Shown here one piece after another: positions 9,331 through 21,744 of a stretch of 64,000 bases of DNA. Made by a program: the position numbers and the translations under genes. This DNA is from Cladocopium goreaui (Eukaryota; Sar; Dinophyceae; Suessiales; Symbiodiniaceae). The stretch is from the NCBI GenBank assembly GCA_947184155.2, contig CAMXCT020000248.1:67501-131500 (forward strand), read 5' to 3'. The notes beneath the pieces are model-generated. The model made no database searches. It saw only the letters and a list, made by a program, of their open reading frames with translations, and was not told where the DNA came from. The first letter of the stretch is position 1; the number at the start of each line of letters is the position of its first letter.

Positions 9331-12300
9331 GTGATGGGGAAGCGGAAGTCGGAGCCTGCATCGGGAAAAGCTGCAGGGGCTGTGAAGGCCAAAGCGGCCA
9401 AAAAGGGATCTGGTGTCATGACCATACCAGCTGATGCCATGAAGTTGCCGCACATCAAGCTGTATGATACATGGGCGTACCTTATCAGCATTTTCTTGAG
9501 GATATTCAACAGTATTAAATAATTTGAAATCATACCATTGGAACAGTGTCCATCACCAAACCCCAAATGACTAACTTAGGCGCGAGAACTTGACTCAGAA
9601 GAACCTGACCATCGACCTGTTCCTGTCGGAAGCCCTTATGTTTGAGGAGCCGTGTTTATCCCTGCCAATGTATGTTTTAATTGGGTACCATCTTGACCTC
9701 GAAAGGACGCCGAAAAAAAGTTCTATGAGTTCATCGAAGCAGAGTTCCCTCCAGATCCCTCAGTGTCCGAGTCTTAAGTGCCACCCACATCTCATTCCAA
9801 CACTGTCATCCCTGAATGCTCAGGCAATACAGCACTGATGCGGACATCGGTCAGGCTGGATCGTCTTTGCTTCTCCGGCCATACCATCTTCCACACAGAT
9901 CGGATTATGGTTTGCGGGGAACCAGTGATGCAGACACTTTGATTTAACATGTCAGTTTGGTCTGATTGTAACTGTTTCTTGGGCCTGACTGTTTGCAAAC
10001 TATTCAAAAATTGGTTGGGTAAACTAAGGAGGTCCAGCATGCCCTTTGTCAGCTGCAGCTGTTGAACGGTCTGCAGACTGACCCAAACAAGCCGGGCACC
10101 GAGAAGATGGTTGGGTGCCTCGTGAAAAATGCATGGCTTCACAAAAAGCCCACCACTACAAAAGCAGCTGACGTGACCACCTTGAATGTGGCAGGGCCAG
10201 GTCAGTTATTTTTGGTCAAAGGTTGGAACCGATCACTTTGTGCCTTGAGTATCCTTTACGCCTGCTATGATTCCCCAGAGCTTCTGAAGGAGGGGGTATG
10301 TGAAATTCAAACTCGTTCCAGCTTGTTCGCCTTTTTTCCATGTTTCCCCCCCTGACATCGTTTTATATTGTTTTGACTGCAGGAGTTGCCAGACGATGTC
10401 CGGAGGCACGTTGAAACGTGCTGAAACGTTTGGATGGAACAATGAAATGAGAATAACATAGAATAACATATTATAACGCTAGTTCATTTATCTTGTACCA
10501 GTTTTCCCATGACAAGTTGCTAAGGATATGCGCTTACATGTCTATATAGATGCTGCAAGTGTTTTCCGGGTTTGCAGTTTTTCCCCAATGATCTGTCTAG
10601 TGCCACCTGTTGCATCCCCATGTTCGGTAGGTCTTTCAGCGTTATCCATGCCACTGCAGTTGAGTCTGACAGCAACCTCATTGTCAACACGAACAGAGGC
10701 CATCCATGAATTGCTTTATCACTGTTTAGTTTAGCATCTCAAACCATCATCATCATCAACTTTGGGAAGTTTTGTTATTCAACCCGTTCAGGAGTCTCCC
10801 TGGGGGGGCAGTTGCGGCGCCGCCCAAACGCCTTCAATCTTCTTCACCAGCTTGAATTCCTGGAGAGAAGCGGCGTGTCCAGGACACTCTCGGTCATGTC
10901 ACTACAGGCGTGTGAGGGTGTGGCCACAGTGTGGTCTTCATGTATTTTTGATCACCATGATTTTCATACATTTCATACATTTCTTTGATAGTGAGAATTT
11001 TGTCACGCCCATTGGGTCAGGCACATGAAAGCGTATCCCAGTTTGCTCAAGCCTATGCTTTGGGGGAGAAGGAGTCAAATGCAGCAGTGAACCTTCTACG
11101 ACACATCCCCCCAAGTATCAAGGACTCCTTGACCGAACTTGTTCGGATTCTTGGTTTTGAATTGATTGGGACGCATCTTGGCAACTATTCCTTTTGCAAT
11201 GGGTCCCCCATGGTTACTTTCATATACTTTTATATCTTAACATCATCAACCGCTGGTCGCATGTCCGAGGATTCATACTCAGCCCAAGTTTGTCAATCAC
11301 GATGGTTTGGCAGAAGGTCTTCTAAACCATGGCTACTGCAGTGCATCTGGGTTCCTGTTGCCGTGGAGATCCTATTTGTCCAACAGCCAGGGACTTCTGA
11401 ACCTTTTGATCGCCAGGATGGAAATCGATTGGGTGGCGATGTCGCCCAAGCAACGGAAACCCTGGAATGTGAAGGACCTGGAACCTCAGCTGTATACCGC
11501 ATCAAACCTATGTTTGGGTATGTTTGAATCTATATAATGTTTCTTGTTTTGGAAACCGAATAGTGTTGAAATCTACCACCATGCATACCAAAGGCTTTGA
11601 CTTGTTGATGTTGAGCTTGCTAAGACCCAGCTCCAACGTGTATGTGGTGGCTTCCTCGCATGCTTGGAGCAGTTTCATTCATCGGTCCCCGAGAAGTTTG
11701 CCAATTCCTGTCTCTCTGAGATCCATAGGTCGTTCCTGGTCTTAAAGATTTGCAACTTCAACCAATGCAAACAACATACATCCTTCTAATCATAACTTGA
11801 TTTCGCGTTTTTTTTGAAATATCATATTAATATAATTGGTCCTGACAACCTATTGATCGTGACACCCCATCTGCCGCCGCCTCCAGGTTTGAACTTCGCC
11901 ATGGTGATGCTGACATCCTTCTCCTGCTTGAGACGACCGTCCCGCGGACATCACGAAGGTGTCAATCTTTGCTGGGCCATTGTCGAAGTACACCAAGGAG
12001 GTTGGTGTGATGGGGGTCCATACCCATGATTCCATGTTTCCATGTCCCATGATTCTATGCTGTATGATTCCCATGTCCATTTTACATCAACGCACCCAAC
12101 AAAAAAATATTCCCCGTACAGGTGGAGACCCAGAATCACACGCGAGCTGAGCAGCTCCTCGTCATGACTCAGTTTTCCATTAGCTAAACCGTTTAAATTC
12201 ATGTTTTCTTTGATCCAGGTTATCTGCTCAACTGCTTCACACGACTTGGCAACAGACCGAATTGCAGATTGAGACTGACCTCTCACAGCTTCGCGAATGG

Positions 12301-15300
12301 TCCCAGAAGTTTGAGCTCTATGTGAACAAACAGGCCTGTCGTTTTAATTTCTGTTGGGTTTTACAAAACATATTTTTCCCAAGTTTCCATGAATATGTTG
12401 AGATCATGAATGGGCTTTGAATTCCCTTCTTCCGTTAGGGCAGCTTGGACTACAAGTACATCAACGATCGCTACATCCGCGGCCGCGCCGCCATCGACAC
12501 CTTGCTGAGCAAGAAGCACACGTTCATGCGCTGCTCTTCCTTGGTTTTGGCCCATGCACCGATCGTCCAACAACAGGCGGAGCTGGGAAAGGATGGGTTT
12601 CCTGGCAATTTAGTTTCCCCATACCTTTGTCACGAAACTTTGACAGCCTCTATGGCTTTTAATTTCAACCCAGCAGTAACTGAGGCTGACGATCTTGTTG
12701 GGTGATTTCACCCTTTGGCCATCAAGTCCCTCAGCTTACTTTTTGTACATGCTCATCAACCTTAGATTATAGCTTCCGATCAGCATACCTCAAGATGTTG
12801 AAAAGTAATCGGAATGATTTCCATTTTATGTTTACAGACCTCATTAATCAAAATGGCTGAGGACCTTTGGCAATCGATGAGTCGATCACGCTTGCCCAGG
12901 GCCTTGCTTCAGGCAATGTGAACACCCTGAGCTTTTGGATGCTACCACAGTGGCACTCTGGGATGGGTCGGAACAATACCCTGAAAAATCGTCGTCTTGT
13001 TGAAGACAAAGTGCTTGGGCTTCTTGCCATTGAAGTTAACATGAACGATTTCATGTTTTGTTTGGTTGATCAACCATACTAACACATGAGGTGTTTGGTT
13101 GAGTAACCATACCAACATAAATGAGTTTCATATTTTGGTTTGCAAATTTTTGCAACATACATTCCCTTTTGCCAAGGACACTCGACAGCTACGAGCTGAG
13201 CTTGAACTACAGTGATGCAGTTCACCAGGGCGACAAAAGAAAACAAAGTCAGCAATGTTTCTTGTAAATGAATCAGATTCATCAACTTTTGTTTTTATTT
13301 GGGAATCCGAACCCAACATTGTTAGCCCATGGATTTAGTGATGATTGTGGCTTTCTGTGGTACCAATCATCCCAACAGGCTTGGCTGGAGTTTCAGCAAA
13401 TCACACCAGCACACCTTGGGCCAAGAGTCGCTCATTGTTGGGGACCATCACTGGCATTGAACGCAGCCGAGTGCAGGACCTGTAGAACCCCGACCCTGAC
13501 AAAGCCCTTGCTCCGCATTGGCGGGTTCCTGGGATTATTTTACAATATGATTTTGGTGATTTTGTTCTTGGTCCGAAGATTAATACATATTAACACCATT
13601 TAACACCATTATTGAACGAAAAAAGATCGAATTTCCTTTACGGTCCACACATAAATCACTGTTATCTTTTTTTACCCTGGGTGAGGTTCAGCAGCGGGGC
13701 ATCAAAGCCACTCGTGACATCCTCTTGAAGCTTCTGGATGGGATGCATGAGTCGGACCGTCAAAAGGTCTTGGTGGTGGACATGGTCCCTTCAAGGTCTG
13801 TTGTTCAATCAAACCCATCTACTTTTATTGTGGTGTTCAATGCTTCCTGGTTCAAATTCAAACTGTATGGCCTACTTGATCCCCTGGCACCAGGTTCAGT
13901 GAATGGTCGCAGGCATGCTGGGAGCTCCAACGCGATGCTCTTCTGAACGAGCCTGATGGCAACAAGTGGGATTTCCACTTCATGGCCATCTATCATGACG
14001 ATGAAGGGCATCACATGGAGTCAAACAGGGAACTTGTCACGGGGCGGGCCATGAGTCAATGGTGGGACAAGGTAGATGAGTCTGGTCCACCAGCACGAGC
14101 GTGTGAGCCCTTTTCCATCGATGTTCCTGCCATGGAATGCCTTACAATCTCAGAGAATGAAGTGAAGCCTCTTTGGCTGTGCCCAACAAACAAAGTTATA
14201 AGCTCCCCCAAATTTGGTCATCATGGATGTCAAACAATGTCAAACAACAGTTTGTAATTTGATTCAGTACCTCCGTAGGGTTTTGGGTTTTGGTGGTGAT
14301 TCCAACTCAGTCAAACCCATCTCAGGATGCCCGATTTGATCACCCAGAAGTTTACAGCCACCCACAAAGATCATCTCCAGAAGATCACCGAGAAGATCAC
14401 CCACGAGACTGCCGTGCACAAGGCCTTGAGGATGGCTTCAGCTCCACCATCATCTTCCTCGGGTGCGAATGGCGTGGGGCAATCGCGTACAATGGCAGGC
14501 CCTGAGTGGGGTTCTGATGAGCCTGTGAACTGGCGCAAGACTTTGAACCTTACTGGGATTTCGGTGGCCGATTTTGATTCTGGCAACACGCACCATGGCT
14601 ATATGATTAAATGATCAATTTCTTATTTTTGGATGTTTTGGAACTATTGTTTTTCCAACCACAAATTTGATTTCGAGTTCCACTTGCTTCCATTTATGAC
14701 TACAGTCTCTGGGATTTCTTGGAAAGACCCTGTATTTTGTATCTCGGAACTATAGTTCTTGACTTAGGTCAGAAGCCTGTGCACCACTTGCTCGAGAACC
14801 CAATCTTGAGCTGGTGTTGACTAGTGCTGGATCGCTATGGATCGTGAACCGCACCACCAACCGAATCGACCTTGCTGCTGGTGAACTCTTTGGTTTCAAT
14901 ACTGGAACCTTCATCGAAGTTCAGTCAGGCTCTGGGTTTCAACCATCAAAGTTCCATTGCTATGTTCAATTATTGAAATTTGGGTGGATGGCTTTAAACA
15001 TGCCGCCAACCGTCCAAAACCCTGTGAGACACTGTCGGTGGACAATCTGGACTTCTACCATGGCTTGTCACTGACGACCGCACTGTGGTTTGCTTGGTTT
15101 CCACTGGAGAGAAAAAATTGACCACCGTTGCAGAAGCAATGTGCGATGTGACGCGACTTCGAGGAATCACCGAGATCAGAATGGTAGACCATTCTCTGAA
15201 CCCCAAGATGAAAGCCAGGGTTGCCAAAATAATCATTTCATTTTCATCTCATCATGATGATGGTCAAAGTAGGCCAACCCAACCAGTCATGAACCCAGAT

Positions 15301-17516
15301 TTCAAGTCCACCCTTTGGTTGACTTTTTCAATGATCATCCCTTCAGGTGGCACCAGACGGAAGTCAGATCCCAATGTGCTTCCGTTACAAGGTGGTCCCG
15401 GATTCAAAGATCAATTGTTTCCGGCCCAAAGACCTGACTGCCGCTGACAAGTCGAACCTTCGTGGGGCAGTGTTTGGGGCCCTGTGGTCCGGAAAATATG
15501 GACAACTACCCAATACTCCTCACTGCAGTGTCACTTGGGAGGCTTGGGGCTGCCAAAATTTCTCCTTTATCTCTACGTTTCTATTTCTTTAGTTGTATGT
15601 TTTCTTGTTTGTGTGTACTATGTAAATCTCTGTAAGTAGAAATATTCGTATGTAACATATGTATCATATATTGATATATATTGCATATTTACACACAGAT
15701 TTACATATAAATGTTTCATATACACATATCTCTCTATGATCAATGTATGTGCAACTCACTGACAAATAGTGACATATAGTGACCACACATGCACTTACTA
15801 CATGATAATCTGCGCGCACCCTAGCCTCCCAGTGCGGAATGCCCCTGGTTTCCAGAGCCAAGAGTCTAAAGACAAAGAAGCCCCAAGGCGCCATAGGTCT
15901 GGTCATTCCCGCCTCGCCTGCCAGGTGAAGATCTCTGAGGGTGTACCATGCGAGGTGACACCCTTGAAACCCAAGTTTCACCTACTAGGGCAGGTTGCTG
16001 TGGAACCTTCTACTGCCCTGAAGTTGAAGTGAGAGGACCATGGATTTTGTCAGTGCTGCTGCGTAGGCTTTGCTGAAGGTGGTTTCCACTTCTACAATAA
16101 CCATTCCATGAATTTCCAAAACAATACATTGGCCTTCGACTCATCAATTTATTCGATTTGATTTCGAAATCACAAACCACCAGCGAAGATGGATGAAGAG
16201 AGCAGGCACTAGCATTTTCAATTTTGAGGTCTTGAAACCAAGACAAAACTTGGTTGGATTTGAATCTTGGATCACACGCGGCTGGGGCACAGCGTGGAAA
16301 TCATTCAGTGGATTTTTGCAGATCTTTGTGAAATATTGTGAAATCACTCATCGATTCACTTTGGCTTTGCATCCAAACTAGCAAAAACACTTTGAACATC
16401 AAGCCTAAGCCTAAGGCAAAGCCTAAAGGACAAGCAAAACCGAAATCAACTCCCAAAGCTGGATCTAGCACAAAACCGAAAGCAAAAGAGAAGGCAACCG
16501 CCAAACGAAAGGCCCCTGAGCAGGAGACAAAAGAGGATCAGAGTGAAGAGGAGGAACAAGATATGATCCCAAAGAAAAAACCAGCTACGAATACCACCAA
16601 GGTTTTGAAGCGTCCAGCAGCCAAGGGCACCGCAGAGGAGAAAGCGTTGAAAGTGTACAAGTACAAGTACAAAGACGGGAAGTGGGGATTCAAGGTCAAC
16701 GGCAAAGAAGTCATGGGCGTCATTTACTCAGTTCGCATGAAACATCATGAAACCAAATCGTTCGACTGATGCCAACGTATGATGATGATGGTGGTGGTGA
16801 TGATGATTATTGTAAATTACAATGATGATGTTGACGATGGTGATGATAATGATCATGTAAAATAGACATTGATGATGTTGATGATAATGACAATGATCAC
16901 CCCTGTTCTCCCCAGGTCAAACCTGTGGAGGGCTTGTCCGACGAAGTCATGGAAACCATTGCTGCAGCTTGGCTCAACTTGATCTATCATGAGCCTGTCA
17001 CTTATCTTTACATTTATTTGTCATACATCTTGCGTTGCTCTATCATTGATCGATCGTTGATGTATGCTTGACCTACATTGAGTTATTTTTTAGTCATTAG
17101 TTCAAATGAAACCGCATCAAACTACTTTTGGATGACAGGAGGCTGTCAAAGCTGAGCTTCTGCGATGCAATGGTGATGCTGCTAAAGGCCGTGATTTAGC
17201 CGCAACTCGGACTTTGATGGCCGTGGATGTGCAGGGTAGTCTATGTTCATGTATACGCGTTTTCTTCGAAAAGAAAACATAACATCGTTTTGGAGGCATT
17301 ACGCTGCCAAGTCCAATCAACACTTCAACTGTTTTGATATGACCAACTTAGGATGCCATGATTGAGTCCTACAAGAATGCCCCAACAGAGCTTGCTGCTG
17401 ATGATGATGTGATCGCCCACTTGGACCTTGAAGAAGAAGGAGGCGAAGAGGAAGAGCGTGTGGATGACCCCGAGGCTCTCAAAAGTTGCGAAACCATGAC
17501 TTTGATATCTTCATAG
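9331..17516 (+). CDS. Long many-exon gene, unknown function
   Basis: A chain of short plus-strand exons with clean protein-like reading. The first probable exon (9331-9476) starts MGKRKSEPASGK, a Lys/Ala-rich N-terminus, and ends IKLYDTWA. It joins across a 103-bp GT-AG intron (9477-9579) to RENLTQKNLTIDLFLSEAL. Further exon-like segments lie near 10022-10198, 11021-11213, 11279-11516, 11884-11960, 12217-12350, 12440-12590, 12867-13037, 13170-13265, 13690-13797, 13894-14166, 14333-14600, 14770-14960, 15050-15220, 15347-15530, 16391-16769, 16916-16985, 17143-17240 and 17353-17516. The 16.4-16.77 kb exon is Lys/Pro-rich (KPKPKAKPKGQAKPKSTPK), contains VLKRPAAKG, and ends in a YKYKYKDGKWGFKVNGK module. 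The last exon is acidic and ends in a stop at 17514-17516. No domain was recognised. One gene or several cannot be decided; at least one join (near 11.6 kb) seems to need an unusual border or is broken. Confidence 0.5.
16780..16905. repeat. GAT/GATGAT-type simple repeat
   Basis: Imperfect GATGATGGTGGT/GATAATGA runs between two exons of the long gene; probably intronic. Confidence 0.8.
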
Positions 17517-18068
17517 ATTTTTCTTTATCAGTCCATGTTTCAACTCAAACTGTTTATTAAATGAGGTATTACATGTCTTGACATTGCGCCCATTGGTCTC
17601 AAGTCTCTTCATTGCTGTTTGCTGTCCATTACTAGTGCCAAACTGAAATTCATGGTTGGTTGGCTTTGGTGACAACCATCTTACTGTACCTTTTGATCAT
17701 CTTAGATGACTTTCGATCATTCTGATTCTCACCCGTGTGGTTTTCCCCAACGGCTGACAGGCGTAGAATTCCTGAGAGCCGCCTTCCAGAACCAATTTCA
17801 TTGAGAACCTTCTGGAACCAATTTCACTGAGAACCTTCGGGAACCAATTTCACTGCGGATTCTTCTGGCATTGGATCAAGCATTGGTTGAAATCTGACGT
17901 CTTAAGATGAAATATTTCAACATGAAAAATTGTTTTCCAAACATATGTTGACTGCAGCTGATCCCAAGAATGCCCTCTGCGCGAGACACAAACCAGGGAA
18001 CAGGAAAACCAGGAGTCAGAAAAAAAATGGTTTGCTGAACAACAAGCGTTGGGTCCACCCATCATCCA
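17517..18068. other. Intergenic spacer
   Basis: No supported gene. A short 31-32-bp direct repeat (GAGAACCTTCTGGAACCAAT-like) occurs about three times at 17770-17860. Confidence 0.4.
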
Positions 18069-18202
18069 CCTATCATCCTATATGTATATATATATATACA
18101 TATATGTTTATGTATGTATATATATACGTATATATATATGTATATATATGTATATATATATGTATATATATATGTATGTATATATATATATATATATATC
18201 AT
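18069..18202. repeat. TA-rich microsatellite
   Basis: About 130 bp of TATATA/TATATG. Open frames here are artefacts of composition. Confidence 0.9.
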
Positions 18203-18575
18203 GTGTGAAACTGAAACCAATAAATATCTTGAAACAGAAACGCACCAGTGCATAAGCAAATGGGTTTGCACAAAATAAATTATACATGGATATTCACCCA
18301 ACTCTATGCCAGGTCACCCATGTTCAGTTTGATTTGGACAACTTTTTTTTGGACCCAATGGAAATTTGATGTCACAAAACTATCTTTAAATTACATACTC
18401 AATGTCCAATTGCCTGTTTTAAACATCTTCACGTAACATCTAGAGATCACCCCTAGGATTTTATGAAGTGATTTGCATTTACACCTTGGTTTGAAATACT
18501 GCGAATTCCTGGTGGAACAACCCCTTTCATTGGCCCCAACCATGCACAACCAATCCTGGATTGGAAGGGTCGGAA
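18203..18575. other. No feature seen
   Basis: AT-rich spacer between two TA microsatellites; no coding pattern found. Confidence 0.4.
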
Positions 18576-18745
18576 TCTACATAAACATATATATATACAT
18601 ATATATACATATACATATACATATATTTACATCTAAATATATTTACATATACATATATATATATAAATGTATTGGTTAATGCCTTATCATGTGTATATAT
18701 ATAATTTCTGTTCATGTATATATATATATATATATATATTTATTT
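18576..18745. repeat. TA-rich microsatellites
   Basis: Two runs of TATATA/CATATA (about 18580-18668 and 18695-18742), probably of the same kind as those at 3.9 and 18.1 kb. Confidence 0.88.
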
Positions 18746-18989
18746 ATTTACTTATGTTATTTTTATGTTTGTGTTCATCTACATTTTTTGACATCTACTA
18801 TATATCCTTTTGGTTCCTGTCGCATTTTAACTGTGAGATAAATATCAATATGTTCCTACAAAAAGCTGGCTCACGTCGAAACAAAACTGCTAGCGTTGGC
18901 CCAGCATGATTGCTGGCAAAGCTGTGCAGGGCCTTGCTTTGCATCAAGGATTTTGACATTGGAGGTAGTGCACTGTGCCAATGCTGAGA

Positions 18990-19110
18990 CAATGCTAGTA
19001 GCTTTGCTTGCACCTGTGCTGGGCCAATGCTAGCAGCTTTGCTTGCACCTGTGCTGGGCAAATGCTAGCAGCTTTGCTTGTGCTGTGCTGGGCCAATGTT
19101 AGTAGTGGGC
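18990..19110. repeat. 35-bp tandem repeat
   Basis: Two near-identical 35-bp units (18990-19024 and 19025-19059; core AGCTTTGCTTGCACCTGTGC) are followed by a shortened third (19060-19092) and a decayed fourth. The array ends about 250 bp before the start codon of the DIRS-like element. Confidence 0.85.
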
Positions 19111-19360
19111 CTCATGTTGCAACTTATGGTAGCCTGAGCCAAAGCCCTTGATGTAAAGCAAAGCCCTACACAGCAGGAACACCACATTTTTCTGGCCCCA
19201 GCCAAGGAGAGTTTGTGGAGCCAGGACCATTAGCTGTAAGGGATACAACACACAGCAGAGTGTCATTCTTAATCACATCAAAACCGAAGTGTTGGTCAAC
19301 CTGGGATAAATATCCAGCAGCATTTCAAAATTTTAGTTTTTTCACTCTCCTTTGTTCGTC

Positions 19361-20655
19361 ATGTCGGCTTTGGACAGTAAGGCGGCCTTTGCTGAACGGT
19401 TGAAGCAGCTGGGGGTTGAGGATGAGCTCAAGTCAGAGCTGCAGTCCAAAGGGTTTGACACCTTCGGAGCCCCAGCATTCGCAGTGCCGACCACCCCGCA
19501 GCAAATAACCGACACGGTGTTGGATGCTTGGTTGAGCAAGGTCACGGTTAGAGACTTGGCCCCTTTCGAGACGTCTTGTATCCGCAGATGGTAGTAGAAT
19601 CACATGCCCTTGCGCTCAACGACCTCCAGAGGAAAGTTGACGAGCCGTCCGATCCACAACTTATCAGCCGAAAGCTCTGTATCGCCGAAAGGCAGACCAG
19701 ACAGGCAGAGCAAGCGACTAGGCTAGAAGGTATTATTTTCTCTCCAGAAGTCACGCCTAGCCACGCACCAGTAGATTTGTGTGTCAACATGTTGGAACAA
19801 AATGTTTTGACGTGCATCAAGCCGGAAGAATGTACATCACGATCCCAGGAAATCCAAAGCCTGAAGAAGGACGCAAAAGTGTCGTTGGACGCCAGTAGGA
19901 GCATCAAGATCACCTCCAAGGCCGCATCAACCACATGCTCAGTGGGATCCGAATTAGATATAAGGAATGCGTTTCAATGGAGATCCCTGGCCATGGACCA
20001 GGCCAAACTGTGGTCACCCAGAGAGATTGAAATGTGGGTCCAACATCTCTTCCTGTCGCATGAGAGGTCACAGCCTTCTGGTTTCGCATCCGTCACTTTG
20101 CAGCAGATCATCGAATGCGACAAGCAGATGTTCATCCGTGCATCCAATAATCTTGTAGGCAAGCTTCAAGCCGAGCCCGGTGTGGTCGTGACGCCGCTGG
20201 ACAAGGAGATCAAGATGTTGAGGACGTCTCCAGAGCTAATGCCTTATCTGATGCCTATGCCCACAAAGCATCCGAGCCCCAAAGCCGCAGGTACTCCCCG
20301 GCCTAACAAAAGAGCCACATCAGACGCATTCGACCAACCTGCCAAAATCCGAAAAGGGAAAGGAAAAGGCGAAGGAAAAAGTAAATCAAAATCCAAGCAA
20401 TGGTCTGGCATCGACATCCCGCCTGGTTGTGTGTCGCCAAGACGCCAGAAGGAAAGCCGATTTGCTTTGCCTTTAACAAAGGGGTGTGCGGCTTCAAAGG
20501 ATCTGGCCCTCAAAGCCAGAGGGGATATCACCAGTGTTACAAGCAGGGCTGCCACAAGGCCAAGCCATACCATGAGTGCAGCCACGTCCAAGAATGACAA
20601 TCAGCCCCAAGGGCAGAACAACATCCAGTTTCACCTCCGCAGCCTTTTGCAGTAG
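19361..20655 (+). pseudogene. Gag-like protein of the DIRS-like element, frameshifted
   Basis: Starts at an ATG with SALDSKAAFAERLKQLGVED and reads KGFDTFGAPAFAVPTTPQQ, a pattern I associate with dinoflagellate retroelement gag proteins. The frame closes at 19594 but the protein continues in another frame (VVESHALALNDLQRK, then IAERQTRQAEQATRLEGI and DLCVNMLEQNVLTCIKPE) to about 20400. A Lys/Gly-rich stretch (KIRKGKGKGEGKSKSKSK) precedes the finger. A second frameshift puts the Cys/His finger (GKPICFAFNKGVCGF, then CYKQGCHKAKPYHECSH, 20445-20580) in a third frame. The likely role is nucleic-acid binding and particle formation. Two frameshifts make it a pseudogene. Confidence 0.65.
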
Positions 20656-20690
20656 AAATCTGTTATGGGCAAGCATCCCTATCTCGAAGT

Positions 20691-20933
20691 TTGATCAATG
20701 CAGGTTTTTCCGTTCTCGCAGTGGGCCACGTCATGCATGACCCTAAAGTTCCGGTTGCTCTCTTGGATTTAACGGACCCACACCATCAGAAGATTTTAAT
20801 TGATCTCTTGCTTAGTAGGCCACCAGATTACATCCATTTGGGTATGCCATGTGGAACAGCCTCCAGAGCACGGGAAAGACCCATTGCTAAATCCAAAATT
20901 CTCCAGGGGGCACCCCAACCACCTGCGCTGTGA
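20691..20933 (+). pseudogene. Methyltransferase-like segment of the DIRS-like element
   Basis: Reads VALLDLTDPHHQKILIDLLL, then PDYIHLGMPCGTASRARERP. The PCGTASRARE motif and the preceding DxxxP/LL pattern recur in dinoflagellate retroelement proteins and resemble the catalytic loop of a SAM-dependent methyltransferase (compare PCQ of C5-methyltransferases or DPPW of DNA adenine methyltransferases in DIRS elements). Activity is not implied. The frame ends at a stop at 20931-20933. It lies between the zinc finger and the pre-RT region. Confidence 0.5.
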
Positions 20934-21144
20934 TCTGCTGATCATCCGCTAGGCCTTGCCTCACATGAATCCAGACACAACCTCAGGCATAAGACTGAGA
21001 AAATCTAACCAACTGTACAGATTTGTTGTACATTGTAGATATCCTCCTGCCTTGAAATATAACTCGGTGATTAGCATTATCGGTCTTGGTTCTGGGCAGC
21101 CATTTTGGCACTTGTACAGGAACAGACCAATCCGGACCTAACAA

Positions 21145-21655
21145 AACTTTCGGATTCTTTGACCGAAATTTTCTTTCACAATTGTTGCCGTGGGGGCCAA
21201 AGAAAAAATGGGACAAGGTGGAAATCCACACCAACAGTCTTCCACTCCCTAACAGCGATCTGCCAAAACGACCATGAACACTTACCATATCAGACCCATG
21301 CCGACAATGGTACCTGGTCCTTTGATACTTCCAGTGAAGCAGCATATCCCGAATTGCTTACCCAGCGGGTGCCATCAGCCGTTCGGAAATTCCTGGAATC
21401 AAAAAACCTTTCTTTTCAGCCACTGCCGCTACCTAGAATTCACACTCTAGCTGTCCAACATCGGCAGCACAAGAAAAGAAGTCAACTTATTCCCGAATTT
21501 GCTGACATTCACTGGCTACCCGCCAATACAGTAATCCATGATTCCCAGAAAAAGTTCATGACGGAGGGGGTGCCTTTGGTTGGTTCTCACGATCACCCTT
21601 CGTGTTATCCTCTGAAACTTAAGGCCGCTTCCATGTCTGAAGAGGAACTGAGAGA
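21145..21655 (+). pseudogene. Conserved pre-RT region of the DIRS-like element
   Basis: One open segment reads CCRGGQRKNGTRWKSTPTVF, then CQNDHEHLPYQTHADNGTWS and FDTSSEAAYPELLTQRVPSA. The Cys-rich start and the FxTxxEAxYPxLLxQR pattern are constant neighbours of RT in this kind of dinoflagellate element; function unknown. The following SMSEEEL segment leads toward RT but a frame change lies near 21.7 kb. Confidence 0.5.
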
Positions 21656-21744
21656 CTCGGCGCTGTCTTGCCCTGGAGAAAAGGAGGCCTCAAACAGAAG
21701 CCCCGGGCTTTGCAGAACATCTCGAGGAGACAGCTGCAGAAGAG

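Noticed and set aside
21098-21109. AGCCATTTTGGC, matching 12 bases of the dinoflagellate spliced leader
   Set aside because: The match stops at 12 bases, the neighbouring leader bases differ, and it lies within the body of the DIRS-like element. Chance is more likely than a relict leader.
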